This document shows, piece by piece, positions 6,852 through 15,026 of a stretch of DNA of 29,475 nucleotides. A program made the position numbers and the translations under genes. Below the pieces are notes generated by a model that was not told the origin of the DNA, did not search any database, and worked only from the letters and a program-made list of their open reading frames with translations. Each line of letters opens with the position of its first letter. Position 1 is the stretch's first letter. This DNA comes from a virus, in the IMG/VR virus record IMGVR_UViG_3300009184_000146, positions 1 through 29,475 of that record, one strand, 5' to 3'.

Positions 6852-8479
6852 TGCAAGGTTATCTAGGTAATCCAAAACTAAAACCAACAGGGGTTGAGTT
6901 ATCATACACTGAAGAACAAGCAATAGAAATTGCAAAGTGTATAGATGATCCTGTTTACTTCATTAAGACGTATGTAAAAATCGTCAACGTGGATCGTGGT
7001 CTTATTCCTTTTGAGATGTGGCCATTTCAAGAAGATATGGTTAGAAATTTTCATAAGAATCGTTTTAGTATTTGTAAGATGCCACGGCAAGTAGGTAAAA
7101 CTACAACATCTGCAGGTTATATGTTATGGTGTGTATTGTTCAAAGAAAACTTTTCAGTTGCAATTCTTGCCAACAAAGGTAATCTTGCACAAGATATTCT
7201 AAGTAGAATACAATATGCATATGAATATTTACCAATTTGGTTACAACAAGGTATTGTAGTTTGGAATAAAAGAAGTTTGGAATTAGAGAATGGTTCTAAG
7301 ATTGCCGCATTTGCAACATCAAATTCTGGTGTTCGTGGAGGAACATATAACTTAATCTTTCTTGATGAGTTTGCTTTCGTTCCACAAAATATGGCAAATG
7401 ATTTCTTTACATCTACATATCCAGTTATCTCTTCAGGTAAAACAACAAAAGTAATTATTGTATCTACACCTTATGGTCTAAATCATTTCTATAAGATGTG
7501 GGTAGATTCTACAGAGAAACGATCATTATATACTCCACTTGAAGTTCACTGGTCAATGGTACCAGGCAGAGATCAAAAGTGGAAAGAAGAAACAATACGA
7601 AATACTAGTGAAGAACAATTTCAACAAGAATTTGAAACTGAATTCATTGGTTCATCTGCAACATTAATACCTGGCATTATATTAAGACAATTAGCATTTA
7701 GAGATCCATTAAGTTCTATTGAAGGATTAGATATACATGAAATGCCAAGATCAGATAGAACCTATGTAATGACTGTAGACTGTGCAGAGGGTGTAGGTCA
7801 AGACTATTCTACAGTTGCAGTTGTTGATGTAACAGATATACCATATAAACTAGTGGCAAAATATAGAGATAATAACATTGCACCTTTACTCTTTCCTACT
7901 ATCATATATAATATTGGACAAAGATATAATGGTGCATTTCTGTTGGCAGAGACTAATAATGTAGGTCAACAAGTTGTTGACATTTTACATTATGAATTAG
8001 AATACGAGAATATATTCAAAATACAAAAACATGTTACAAAAGGTCAGCATTTATCTGCTGGATACAAGAAAGCGGTATCATTTGGTATAAAGACCACAAC
8101 ACCTGTTAAGAAGATAGGGTGTGCAAACTTAAAGACTTTGGTAGAAACAAAGAAACTAATCATTGAAGATTTTGATATTATATCTGAGTTAAACACATTT
8201 GTCAAGGTAAGAGATTCATATGAGGCAGAAGAAGGTAATCATGACGATTTGGTGATGGCATTAGTTCTATTTTCTTGGTTAACATCTCAAACTTTCTTTA
8301 GAGAGACTACAAATTCTGATATCAGACGTAGATTAATGGAAGAAAGTAAGATGCATTTAGAAGATGAATATATGCCAATAGGTATTTTTGATGATGGAAA
8401 AGAAGAAGAAAAGATGTATGATGGTGAGGACATATGGACTGTAGCGAAGAATCGTGGTTATATGCCTTCAACATTCTAA
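6851..8479 (+). CDS. gp17: gp17 terminase large subunit
   Basis: This 542-residue protein is the packaging motor ATPase and headful nuclease. The N-terminal ATPase has a Walker A region KMPRQVGKTT (about 76-85) and Walker B LIFLDEFAFV (about 168-177), with the coupling motif S-T-P-Y-G near 205-209. The C-terminal RNase H-like nuclease has its acidic triad: D310 in the T-V-D-C-A-E-G segment, E367 in L-A-E-T-N, and D465/D466 in N-H-D-D-L-V-M-A. T4 gp17 is 610 residues, so this copy is slightly compact but complete. It ends the overlapping neck-terminase unit; about 60 bases and a late promoter cluster follow before gp18. Confidence 0.95.
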   Translation: MQGYLGNPKLKPTGVELSYTEEQAIEIAKCIDDPVYFIKTYVKIVNVDRGLIPFEMWPFQEDMVRNFHKNRFSICKMPRQVGKTTTSAGYMLWCVLFKENFSVAILANKGNLAQDILSRIQYAYEYLPIWLQQGIVVWNKRSLELENGSKIAAFATSNSGVRGGTYNLIFLDEFAFVPQNMANDFFTSTYPVISSGKTTKVIIVSTPYGLNHFYKMWVDSTEKRSLYTPLEVHWSMVPGRDQKWKEETIRNTSEEQFQQEFETEFIGSSATLIPGIILRQLAFRDPLSSIEGLDIHEMPRSDRTYVMTVDCAEGVGQDYSTVAVVDVTDIPYKLVAKYRDNNIAPLLFPTIIYNIGQRYNGAFLLAETNNVGQQVVDILHYELEYENIFKIQKHVTKGQHLSAGYKKAVSFGIKTTTPVKKIGCANLKTLVETKKLIIEDFDIISELNTFVKVRDSYEAEEGNHDDLVMALVLFSWLTSQTFFRETTNSDIRRRLMEESKMHLEDEYMPIGIFDDGKEEEKMYDGEDIWTVAKNRGYMPSTF

Positions 8480-8482
8480 AAT

Positions 8483-8513
8483 TATAAATATACTATAAAT
8501 TGAGTTATAAATT
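8483..8513 (+). promoter_or_regulatory. three tandem T4-type late boxes before gp18
   Basis: An exact TATAAATA lies at 8483-8490, followed by TATAAATT at 8494-8501 and TATAAATT at 8506-8513. The spacing of 11 and 12 bases is close to one helical turn. An AAAAGGAG ribosome site and the gp18 ATG at 8541 follow. The first box is the best match to the late consensus. Confidence 0.6.
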
Positions 8514-8540
8514 CCATGAATATAAAAAGGAGAAAATAAC

Positions 8541-10238
8541 ATGGCTTTTCAATTATCACCAGGAGTTCTGGTCTCCGAAGTAGATGCGACTACAGTTGTT
8601 CCTTCTGTGTCAACTACTATTGGTGGTTTAGCTGGTGCGTCTGTTTGGGGTCCTGCAAATAACGTAGTTCTTATTAGCAGTGAATCACAATTTGCAGATA
8701 CATTTGGTAGACCAGATGCAAATACATACGGAACATTTTTTACTGCCGCTAATTTCTTAGCATACGGTGCCAACTTTAAATTTGCTCGTTCAGTTGGCGC
8801 TACTGCTACGAATGCTGCAGGTGGCGGTGCAGGTTCTGCTTCTTTAATTTTAAATAAAGATACATACGAAGCTTCTTATAGTTCAAATTCTGCAACTTAT
8901 TTTGCTGCCAAATGTGCAGGTGCTTTAGGTAATTCACTAAAAGTATCAATGGTAGATTCAAACAACTTTAGCACATGGGCATATAATTCTTATTTTGATT
9001 CTGCACCAGGTACGTCTACTGCAGCTGCAAATAAAAATTCAGCAAATGATGAAGTTCATATTGTTGTTATTGATGAAGATGGTGCGTTTTCATCCGCTGC
9101 AAATACAGTGTTAGAAAGATTTGCATATGCATCAAAAGCCGCAGATATTAAAAATCCTGATGGAACAAGTAACTACTATAAAGATGTAATCAATACCAAA
9201 TCAAGATATATCTGGTGGAGAGGTCATCCTATGGGTTCTAATTTGGTTAGTGGTACGGGTACTAATTGGGGAAATAATATTACTAGTGCAGTAACATTCC
9301 AAAATCTTTCTGGTAATCTAACTGCTTCATTAGCTGGTGGTATTGATGATACACCAACCGCTGCAAATATCAGTGCAACATACGATTTATTTACTAATTC
9401 AGATTCAGAAGAAGTTTCATTCTTGATGGCTGGTGTAACAACAGGTACAACAATACCTAACAAGTTGATTGCACTTGCTGAAACACGTAAAGATTGTATC
9501 GTATTTGCTTCACCACAACAAAATGATGTTGTAAATAATTACAATGGTGAATTAACAAGTGTTACGGCAACAGTTGCCACATACACAAAATCATCATATG
9601 CATTTATTGATAGTGGTTACAAATACCAATTTGACAAATACAACAATGTATATCGTTGGGTACCATTGAATGGTGACATTGCTGGTCTTTGTGCTAGAAC
9701 AGATGCAGATCGTGATCCTTGGTTCTCACCTGCCGGTTCTACTCGTGGTGTTATCAAGAATGTTGTTAAGTTAGCTTGGAATCCTACAGCATCACAAAGA
9801 GATACCTTGTATAAAAATTCTATTAATCCAGTAGTAACATTCTCTGGTGAAGGTACAATTCTTTACGGCGATAAGACTCTTCAAACTGGCAAATCATCTG
9901 CATTTGATCGTATCAATGTTCGCAGATTGTTTATTATTTTGGAACAGTCAATTTCTCGTGCTGCTCGTTCTTCACTGTTTGAATTCAATGATGAATTTAC
10001 AAGAGCTGCATTTGTAAATCTTGTAGAACCATATCTACGTGAAGTTAAAGGTCGCCGTGGTATTTACGATTACCGAGTAATATGTGATACAACAAATAAC
10101 ACATCTGCAATAATTGACAACAATCAATTTGTTGGTGATATCTACATCAAACCTGCTCGTTCAATCAACTTCATACAACTTAATTTTGTTGCAGTTGGAA
10201 CTGGTGTTGCATTTGATGAAATTGTTGGTAGATTCTAA
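8541..10238 (+). CDS. gp18: gp18 tail sheath protein
   Basis: This 565-residue protein is the contractile tail sheath subunit. The N-terminus (M-A-F-Q-L-S-P-G-V-L-V-S-E-V-D) is the usual sheath start, in which an early strand links neighbouring subunits. The C-terminal core contains R-I-N-V-R-R-L-F-I-I-L-E-Q-S-I (about 456-470) and the final I-Y-I-K-P-A-R-S-I-N-F-I-Q-L-N-F segment, both conserved in contractile sheaths. The middle, rich in Ser, Thr, Asn and Ala, is the variable surface domain. T4 gp18 is 659 residues. A clear AAAAGGAG and tandem late boxes precede it. Confidence 0.95.
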   Translation: MAFQLSPGVLVSEVDATTVVPSVSTTIGGLAGASVWGPANNVVLISSESQFADTFGRPDANTYGTFFTAANFLAYGANFKFARSVGATATNAAGGGAGSASLILNKDTYEASYSSNSATYFAAKCAGALGNSLKVSMVDSNNFSTWAYNSYFDSAPGTSTAAANKNSANDEVHIVVIDEDGAFSSAANTVLERFAYASKAADIKNPDGTSNYYKDVINTKSRYIWWRGHPMGSNLVSGTGTNWGNNITSAVTFQNLSGNLTASLAGGIDDTPTAANISATYDLFTNSDSEEVSFLMAGVTTGTTIPNKLIALAETRKDCIVFASPQQNDVVNNYNGELTSVTATVATYTKSSYAFIDSGYKYQFDKYNNVYRWVPLNGDIAGLCARTDADRDPWFSPAGSTRGVIKNVVKLAWNPTASQRDTLYKNSINPVVTFSGEGTILYGDKTLQTGKSSAFDRINVRRLFIILEQSISRAARSSLFEFNDEFTRAAFVNLVEPYLREVKGRRGIYDYRVICDTTNNTSAIIDNNQFVGDIYIKPARSINFIQLNFVAVGTGVAFDEIVGRF

Positions 10239-10265
10239 TAAATAAGAGAGATAGGAGAATATTAA

Positions 10266-10811
10266 ATGGCTTTTAATGTAAACGAGTTCCGCTCTCAGTT
10301 AGTTGGAGATGGAGCAAGACCAAATCTATTTGAAGTATCAATGGAATTTCCTTTCTGGGCAATTCCTGGAAATGCAAGTAGAAAATTTAGTTTCATGTGT
10401 AAGACTGCTCAATTGCCAGGTTCAACAGTAAATTCAGTTCCCGTTCAGTATTTTGGACGTGAATTGAAATTTGCTGGTAACAGAACCTTTGCTGATTGGC
10501 AAGTTACAGTTATCAATGATGAAGATTTTATTATCCGTAATGCCTTTGAACGCTGGATGAATGGTTTGAATAGTCACAACAATAACATTCGTAATCCAGC
10601 AGCACAAGGGCAATTAGGATATACTCAAAATGCCGCAGTTCGCCAATATGGTAAAAGTGGTGGTATTGTTAAAGAATATAATTTCATTGGCGTGTTTCCA
10701 ACAGATTTGTCCGCAATTGATGTTGATTGGGGTTCAAATGATACAATTGAAGAATTTACAGTTCAGCTAACCTACCAATGGTGGGATGCAGTAAGGGATG
10801 GCGTAGCATAA
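10266..10811 (+). CDS. gp19: gp19 tail tube protein
   Basis: This 181-residue protein is the inner tail tube subunit (T4 gp19 is 163 residues). It has M-A-F-N-V-N-E-F-R followed by G-A-R-P-N-L-F-E-V, the P-G-S-T-V-N-S-V-P-V-Q-Y-F-G-R segment and a late T-Y-Q-W-W-D, all characteristic of gp19. It is placed directly after gp18, 27 bases downstream, with GATAGGAG as ribosome site. A short AATAAATA sequence at 10237-10244 could be a weak late box. A strong intrinsic terminator follows its stop. Confidence 0.92.
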   Translation: MAFNVNEFRSQLVGDGARPNLFEVSMEFPFWAIPGNASRKFSFMCKTAQLPGSTVNSVPVQYFGRELKFAGNRTFADWQVTVINDEDFIIRNAFERWMNGLNSHNNNIRNPAAQGQLGYTQNAAVRQYGKSGGIVKEYNFIGVFPTDLSAIDVDWGSNDTIEEFTVQLTYQWWDAVRDGVA

Positions 10812-10839
10812 GTATAAGGAGAGATCCTTATACTTTTTA
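10811..10839 (+). terminator. intrinsic terminator between gp19 and gp20
   Basis: A perfect 10-bp inverted repeat, AGTATAAGGA (10811-10820) and TCCTTATACT (10825-10834), encloses a GAGA tetraloop (GNRA type) and is followed by a T-rich tail. It separates tail genes from the portal gene and would reduce read-through downstream of the abundant tube message. Confidence 0.8.
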
Positions 10840-10861
10840 TAATGTTTAAAAGGAAATAATA

Positions 10862-12526
10862 GTGGCTATTAAGTTATTTGGTTTTACACTAGGGAATAAA
10901 GATGTTGTTCAGGTTGAAAAGCCTGAGCAACCCTCTTTCACACCACCAAATCAAGAGGATGGTGCGGTTGTCATCACTCAAAATGCTCATTACGGTACCT
11001 ATGTAGATTTAGAAGGTTCTGTTCGGAATGAGTTAGAGTTAATTACTCGTTATAGAGAAATGGCAAATCATCCTGAATGTGATATGGCAATTAATGAAAT
11101 TGTTAATGAGTCTATTACACATGACAAAGATGGTACAGTTGTTGATATTGTAATGGATAATCTTAAACAACCAGATTCAATTAAAAAGAAAATTCAAGAA
11201 GAATTTGATACTGTTCTAAAGATGTTAAACTTTAGTAATCTTGCTGATGATATTTACAAACGCTGGTATATTGATGGTAGAATTTACTTTCAAATTGTTT
11301 TAGATGAAAAGAAACCTAAAGACGGTATTCAAGAATTAAGATATATTGATCCACGAAAGATTAGAAAGATTCGTGAGATTAAAAAAGGAAGAGATCCAAA
11401 AACAGGTGCAGAAATTATTCAGTCTATTGCTGAATACTACATGTATAATGATCGTGGTACTATTACACAAAGTTACACTGCAGGTGTATCTCAAGGATTA
11501 AGAATTGCACCAGAGTCTATTGTTAATGTAAACTCTGGATTGATGGATGCAAAGAATACTTTTGTTATTTCATATTTGCATAAAGCAATTAAACCACTCA
11601 ATCAATTAAGAATGATTGAAGATGCTGTAGTTATCTATAGATTATCTAGAGCACCAGAACGTAGAATATTTTATATTGATGTTGGTAATTTACCAAAAGG
11701 TAAAGCAGAACAGTATATGCGTGATGTTATGACCAAGTATCGTAACAAAATGGTATATGATGCTAATACTGGTGAGTTAAGAGATGATCGTAAACATATG
11801 TCAATGTTGGAAGATTTTTGGTTACCACGTAGAGAAGGTGGTAAAGGAACAGAAATTACAACATTGCCTGCAGGACAAAATCTTGGTCAAATTGAAGATG
11901 TTCAATACTTTCAAAAGAAGTTATTACAATCACTTAGTGTTCCGTATTCAAGATTGGATCAACAGGGTGGTGGCGGTATAGCAGGTATTGGTAGAACAAC
12001 TGAATTAACCAGAGATGAATTGAGATTTAATAAGTTTATTAATAGACTTCGCAATAAGTTTTCTCAATTATTTGATCATGCATTACGTGTTCAATTATCT
12101 TTGAAAGGTGTATGTACCGAAGAAGAGTGGGATAAGTTTAGAGAAGATATCTATTATGACTACAAGAAAGATAATAACTTTGTAGAATTAAAAGAAGCAG
12201 ATTTACTTCAACAAAGATTATCAATTCTTAATTTAGTTGAACCATATGTTGGTAAGTATTACTCACAAGAATGGGTAAAGAAAAATGTATTGCAGTTGAC
12301 TGATGAAGAAATTGAAGAGATGCAAAAACAAATTGATGCAGAACCACAACCTGAACAAACCGAACCTGATGGACAACCATTAGATCAAGGTCAAGATCAA
12401 CAACAAGTAACACCAGAACAATATGCACCAGTAGATAATGTATCAGATAAAGGCTCAAATGAATCGGAAACACCTGAATTAGATAGACAGGTAGAAAAGT
12501 TTTCCAAAGTTATAAATATGAAATAA
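10862..12526 (+). CDS. gp20: gp20 portal protein
   Basis: This 554-residue protein is the portal vertex protein (T4 gp20 is 524 residues), a dodecameric channel through which DNA enters and leaves the head and on which the prohead is nucleated. Family sequence is visible in Y-R-E-M-A-x-x-P-E-C-D-x-A-I-x-E-I-V-N-E (about 61-80), Y-I-D-P-R-K-I-R-K-I, S-R-A-P-E-R-R-I-F-Y-I-D-V-G-N-L-P and L-P-A-G-Q-N-L-G-Q-I-E-D-V. The last 60 residues are Gln/Pro/Glu-rich and probably disordered. The start is a GTG at 10862 preceded by AAAAGGAAA. A late box for the next gene is embedded in its last codons. Confidence 0.95.
   Translation: MAIKLFGFTLGNKDVVQVEKPEQPSFTPPNQEDGAVVITQNAHYGTYVDLEGSVRNELELITRYREMANHPECDMAINEIVNESITHDKDGTVVDIVMDNLKQPDSIKKKIQEEFDTVLKMLNFSNLADDIYKRWYIDGRIYFQIVLDEKKPKDGIQELRYIDPRKIRKIREIKKGRDPKTGAEIIQSIAEYYMYNDRGTITQSYTAGVSQGLRIAPESIVNVNSGLMDAKNTFVISYLHKAIKPLNQLRMIEDAVVIYRLSRAPERRIFYIDVGNLPKGKAEQYMRDVMTKYRNKMVYDANTGELRDDRKHMSMLEDFWLPRREGGKGTEITTLPAGQNLGQIEDVQYFQKKLLQSLSVPYSRLDQQGGGGIAGIGRTTELTRDELRFNKFINRLRNKFSQLFDHALRVQLSLKGVCTEEEWDKFREDIYYDYKKDNNFVELKEADLLQQRLSILNLVEPYVGKYYSQEWVKKNVLQLTDEEIEEMQKQIDAEPQPEQTEPDGQPLDQGQDQQQVTPEQYAPVDNVSDKGSNESETPELDRQVEKFSKVINMK
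12511..12518 (+). promoter_or_regulatory. T4-type late promoter inside the end of gp20
   Basis: Exact TATAAATA within the last codons of gp20, 18 bases before the gp67-like ATG. Transcription would start near 12524, giving a short leader that still contains the AAGGAG ribosome site. Confidence 0.6.
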
Positions 12527-12536
12527 GGAGAATATT

Positions 12537-12716
12537 ATGGAACAGATTAGAAATTTTATAGATTTAGTAGGTCAAGGAGATAACGTAGGTGCTAAAGATG
12601 CACTTGAAGAGTTATTGGCCGCTCGTGCTTTTGAGAATTTAGAAGGACGTAAACAAGAAATTGCAAGTTCTTTATTTGGTAATCAACCCGAAGTAGAAAC
12701 CTCAGAAACAGAGTAA
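12537..12716 (+). CDS. gp67: gp67-like prohead core protein
   Basis: This is a 59-residue gene. The protein starts MEQIRNFIDLV and has the pattern of an N-terminal helix, A-K-D-A-L-E-E-L-L-A-A-R-A, then K-Q-E-I-A-S-S-L-F, followed by an acidic tail. This resembles T4 gp67 (80 aa), the small prohead core protein whose N-terminal helices are followed by an acidic region; the tail here is shorter. Position between portal gp20 and the other core genes matches T4. AAGGAG lies just upstream and an exact late box overlaps the end of gp20. In T4 the protein is degraded by gp21 during head maturation and its fragments stay in the head. Confidence 0.75.
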   Translation: MEQIRNFIDLVGQGDNVGAKDALEELLAARAFENLEGRKQEIASSLFGNQPEVETSETE

Positions 12717-12717
12717 G

Positions 12718-13542
12718 ATGAAATCATTACAAGAATTTAAATCAATCGTAGAAGAAGAAAAATCAGACTATTCAAAGTTTGACGTTTTAGTTCGTGCTGG
12801 TTTAGGTAACAAAGCACAGATACAAAGACTACATAAAATTCTTGGTAAAATGGAAGAAGAGAAACCAAATTTCTCTCCTGCTGATAGAGCAATCATTCAA
12901 AATATCTTTAATAAAATCGTAGATGTTATTACTAATAATAAACAAATCTTCTCTCAAGCACGTAGAGCAGTAAGAGAAGATTTAGATGAAGGTGTTCTTG
13001 CAACATCAGATTACAAAATTGATTCTGCTGGTCACAAATATAAAGCACATCGTATTAAAGTTGGGCAAGATGCACCACAAATTGGTGATGATCTCGATAA
13101 GATTAAAGAAGAAATAGAAATTATAGAAGAAGATAACCTTAAAGGTGATCCTCCTATGACACTTCTATTGAAAAGAAAAGCAATTCGTTTGTATCCAGAT
13201 GATACTAAGATTGCTTTATACTACAATGATAAACTTAAAAAGTATTTTAGTATACCTTATTCATCAGATAAACCTATTGATGCAGTTACACAATCTGAAG
13301 AAGTAGAATTGGAAGAGGCAGTTATGGATACACTACATAAAATTGTATCTAATAAATCTGCAGGTTCTGTAAAGTTTGCATCAGGTCAAACACGTAAGGT
13401 AGATCATTTTACTGCATCGGCATTAACACAAGTGCATAATGCATTGAATGATCAGAATAAAAAGAAGTTTGCAGATATGGTACATAAAAGTCCTGGTCAC
13501 TTTCAAAAAGCAGCAGACTTTGCTTTTAAACGTGCCAAATGA
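12718..13542 (+). CDS. prohead core / internal head protein with predicted gp21 cleavage sites
   Basis: This 274-residue protein is not recognised by family, but its place between gp67 and gp21 argues for a prohead core or internal head protein. The N-terminal 90 residues are helical and end in L-D-E-G (89-92). A middle part contains I-E-I-I-E-E-D and an E-E-V-E-L-E-E-A segment at 194-201. Both L-D-E/G and L-E-E/A fit the T4 gp21 cleavage rule of cutting after Glu in (L/I)-x-E before G or A. Cleavage would give a core-like N-terminal part, a middle part and a lysine-rich C-terminal peptide (201-274). The start at 12718 follows the gp67 stop by one base and the stop overlaps the next gene by ATGA. 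Confidence 0.6.
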   Translation: MKSLQEFKSIVEEEKSDYSKFDVLVRAGLGNKAQIQRLHKILGKMEEEKPNFSPADRAIIQNIFNKIVDVITNNKQIFSQARRAVREDLDEGVLATSDYKIDSAGHKYKAHRIKVGQDAPQIGDDLDKIKEEIEIIEEDNLKGDPPMTLLLKRKAIRLYPDDTKIALYYNDKLKKYFSIPYSSDKPIDAVTQSEEVELEEAVMDTLHKIVSNKSAGSVKFASGQTRKVDHFTASALTQVHNALNDQNKKKFADMVHKSPGHFQKAADFAFKRAK

Positions 13543-13964
13543 TTATAGATTTAATTTTAAGTAATAGACTTAGTGAAGCAAAAGAATTAATATTTGCCAA
13601 ACTAAATGAAATTACTGAAAAGAGATTAGAAGAAGCAAAGAGATATGTTGCTGAAGGTTCATTTGAAGAAGTAGAATTAGATGAAGCAAACATTATCAAG
13701 ATGGGTAGAATTACAAAGATTAGACGAAGGATTCGTAGGAACAAAAAGAATAGAATAATTGTTCAACGAAATGTTCGTAAATCTGGTATTAAAGGTTATA
13801 GAATTTCAGGTAATACACTTAAACGAATTCCTGCTACGGCAAGAATTCATAAAGCAAGAATGTTAAAAAGATATTGGAAAACAAAAGGTCGTGCGAAACT
13901 TAAAAGAGTATTGATGAAAAGATCGCAATCAATTCGCCGCCGCAACTCAATGGGGATAAAGTAA
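13539..13964 (+). CDS. prohead core protein with polybasic C-terminal part (gp68-like by position)
   Basis: This 141-residue protein has two unlike halves. Residues 1-49 form an amphipathic, Glu-rich helix region ending in E-E-V-E-L-D-E, like the N-terminal helix of scaffold-core proteins. Residues 50-141 contain about 35 Lys or Arg among 92 residues and no Asp or Glu. The L-D-E/A junction fits the gp21 cleavage rule, so processing would release a histone-like basic peptide inside the head. Length and position equal those of T4 gp68 (141 aa, prohead core), but I cannot confirm homology. Overlap with the upstream gene (ATGA) and exact adjacency to the next gene (stop then ATG) suggest coupled late translation. 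Confidence 0.65.
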   Translation: MIIDLILSNRLSEAKELIFAKLNEITEKRLEEAKRYVAEGSFEEVELDEANIIKMGRITKIRRRIRRNKKNRIIVQRNVRKSGIKGYRISGNTLKRIPATARIHKARMLKRYWKTKGRAKLKRVLMKRSQSIRRRNSMGIK

Positions 13965-14327
13965 ATGCCATATGAAATAACAAATTCTAAAAGAGGTACT
14001 AGTATTTTTCGTGCTGATAGTCCGGCAACTTATACCGTTACCACTGCTAGTCTTTCAGCATCGACTCAAGAAACAGTAACAGATATTTCTATTCGTAGAG
14101 TTACATGGTCTACAAACGGTTATATATCTATTTCAAGAACAGGTGGGCCACAAGTATTATCTTTATACAATAGCGGTGAAATGAAGTTTGATGAATTTTC
14201 ACATGCAATATCAAATACTTCTTCTGCAAACTTAGTATGCACTATTGCAACAGGTGGATCAATCGTTATGGAATTATCAAAACATGCCACCTATGCTAAT
14301 GATGTTTATAGCCAAGCATTTGCTTAA
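13965..14327 (+). CDS. probable virion structural protein
   Basis: This 120-residue protein is rich in Ser and Thr and looks all-beta (T-Y-T-V-T-T-A-S-L-S-A, R-V-T-W-S, Y-I-S-I-S-R). It has no signal peptide or membrane segment. I do not recognise the family. Location inside the head-gene cluster between core proteins and the prohead protease, late codon style and the beta-rich composition suggest a small head decoration or structural protein. The ATG directly follows the upstream stop codon, so translation is likely coupled. Confidence 0.55.
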   Translation: MPYEITNSKRGTSIFRADSPATYTVTTASLSASTQETVTDISIRRVTWSTNGYISISRTGGPQVLSLYNSGEMKFDEFSHAISNTSSANLVCTIATGGSIVMELSKHATYANDVYSQAFA

Positions 14328-14341
14328 TCAGGATAACTACT

Positions 14342-14992
14342 ATGAAACTAATTAGAGAGAATATTGAATCAGTAAACTATATTACTGAATCAAACGAAGC
14401 AGGTAAAAAATCACTGTTCATTGAAGGACGTTTTTTAGTTGCTGAAGAACCAAATAAAAATAAAAGAATTTATAAGATGCCTATTCTAGAGCGTGAAGTT
14501 CAAAGATATACTGAAGAGTATATTAATACTAATCGTGCTTTAGGAGAGTTAGGACATCCAGATACTCCAAGTATTAATTTAGAAAGAGTATCACACAAAA
14601 TTGTTAGTTTGACTAAAGAAGGCAATACTTTTATTGGTAAAGCAATGATCTTAGAAACACCTTATGGTAATATTGTTAAAAACTTTATTGATTCGGGTGT
14701 TAGTCTAGGTGTATCATCAAGAGGTATGGGTTCATTAGTTGCTAATAATGAGGGTGTCAATGTTGTGCAAGATGATTTTCGTCTTGCTACGGCAGCAGAT
14801 ATTGTTGCAGATCCATCAGCACCTGGTGCATTTGTAAATGGTATTATGGAAGGCAAAGAATGGCTATTTGTTGAGGGTCGTTTCGTAGAGATCGACATTG
14901 ATAACTCAAGAAAGCAAATTAGAAAAGCCTCAAGTAAGCAAATAGAAGAAGTTTCATTGAGACTCTTCGAAAACTTTTTATCAAAACTTTAA
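14342..14992 (+). CDS. gp21: gp21 prohead core protease
   Basis: This 216-residue protein is the maturation protease (T4 gp21 is 212 residues) that cleaves scaffold and capsid after (L/I)-x-E. The fold is that of herpesvirus-assemblin-like prohead serine proteases. Candidate catalytic residues are H72 in the G-E-L-G-H-P segment and S125 or S126 in V-S-S-R-G-M-G, which are the two conserved motifs of the family. N-terminal L-F-I-E-G-R-F-L and R-I-Y-K, and the late F-V-E-G-R-F, also match gp21. It sits just before scaffold gp22 and capsid gp23, its main substrates. Confidence 0.92.
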   Translation: MKLIRENIESVNYITESNEAGKKSLFIEGRFLVAEEPNKNKRIYKMPILEREVQRYTEEYINTNRALGELGHPDTPSINLERVSHKIVSLTKEGNTFIGKAMILETPYGNIVKNFIDSGVSLGVSSRGMGSLVANNEGVNVVQDDFRLATAADIVADPSAPGAFVNGIMEGKEWLFVEGRFVEIDIDNSRKQIRKASSKQIEEVSLRLFENFLSKL

Positions 14993-14996
14993 TTAT

Positions 14997-15004
14997 TATA
15001 AATA
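14997..15004 (+). promoter_or_regulatory. T4-type late promoter before gp22
   Basis: Exact TATAAATA, 22 bases upstream of the gp22 ATG; transcription would begin near 15010, immediately before the AAAAGGAG ribosome site. Confidence 0.65.
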
Positions 15005-15026
15005 AATAAACAAAAGGAGATTTTCA

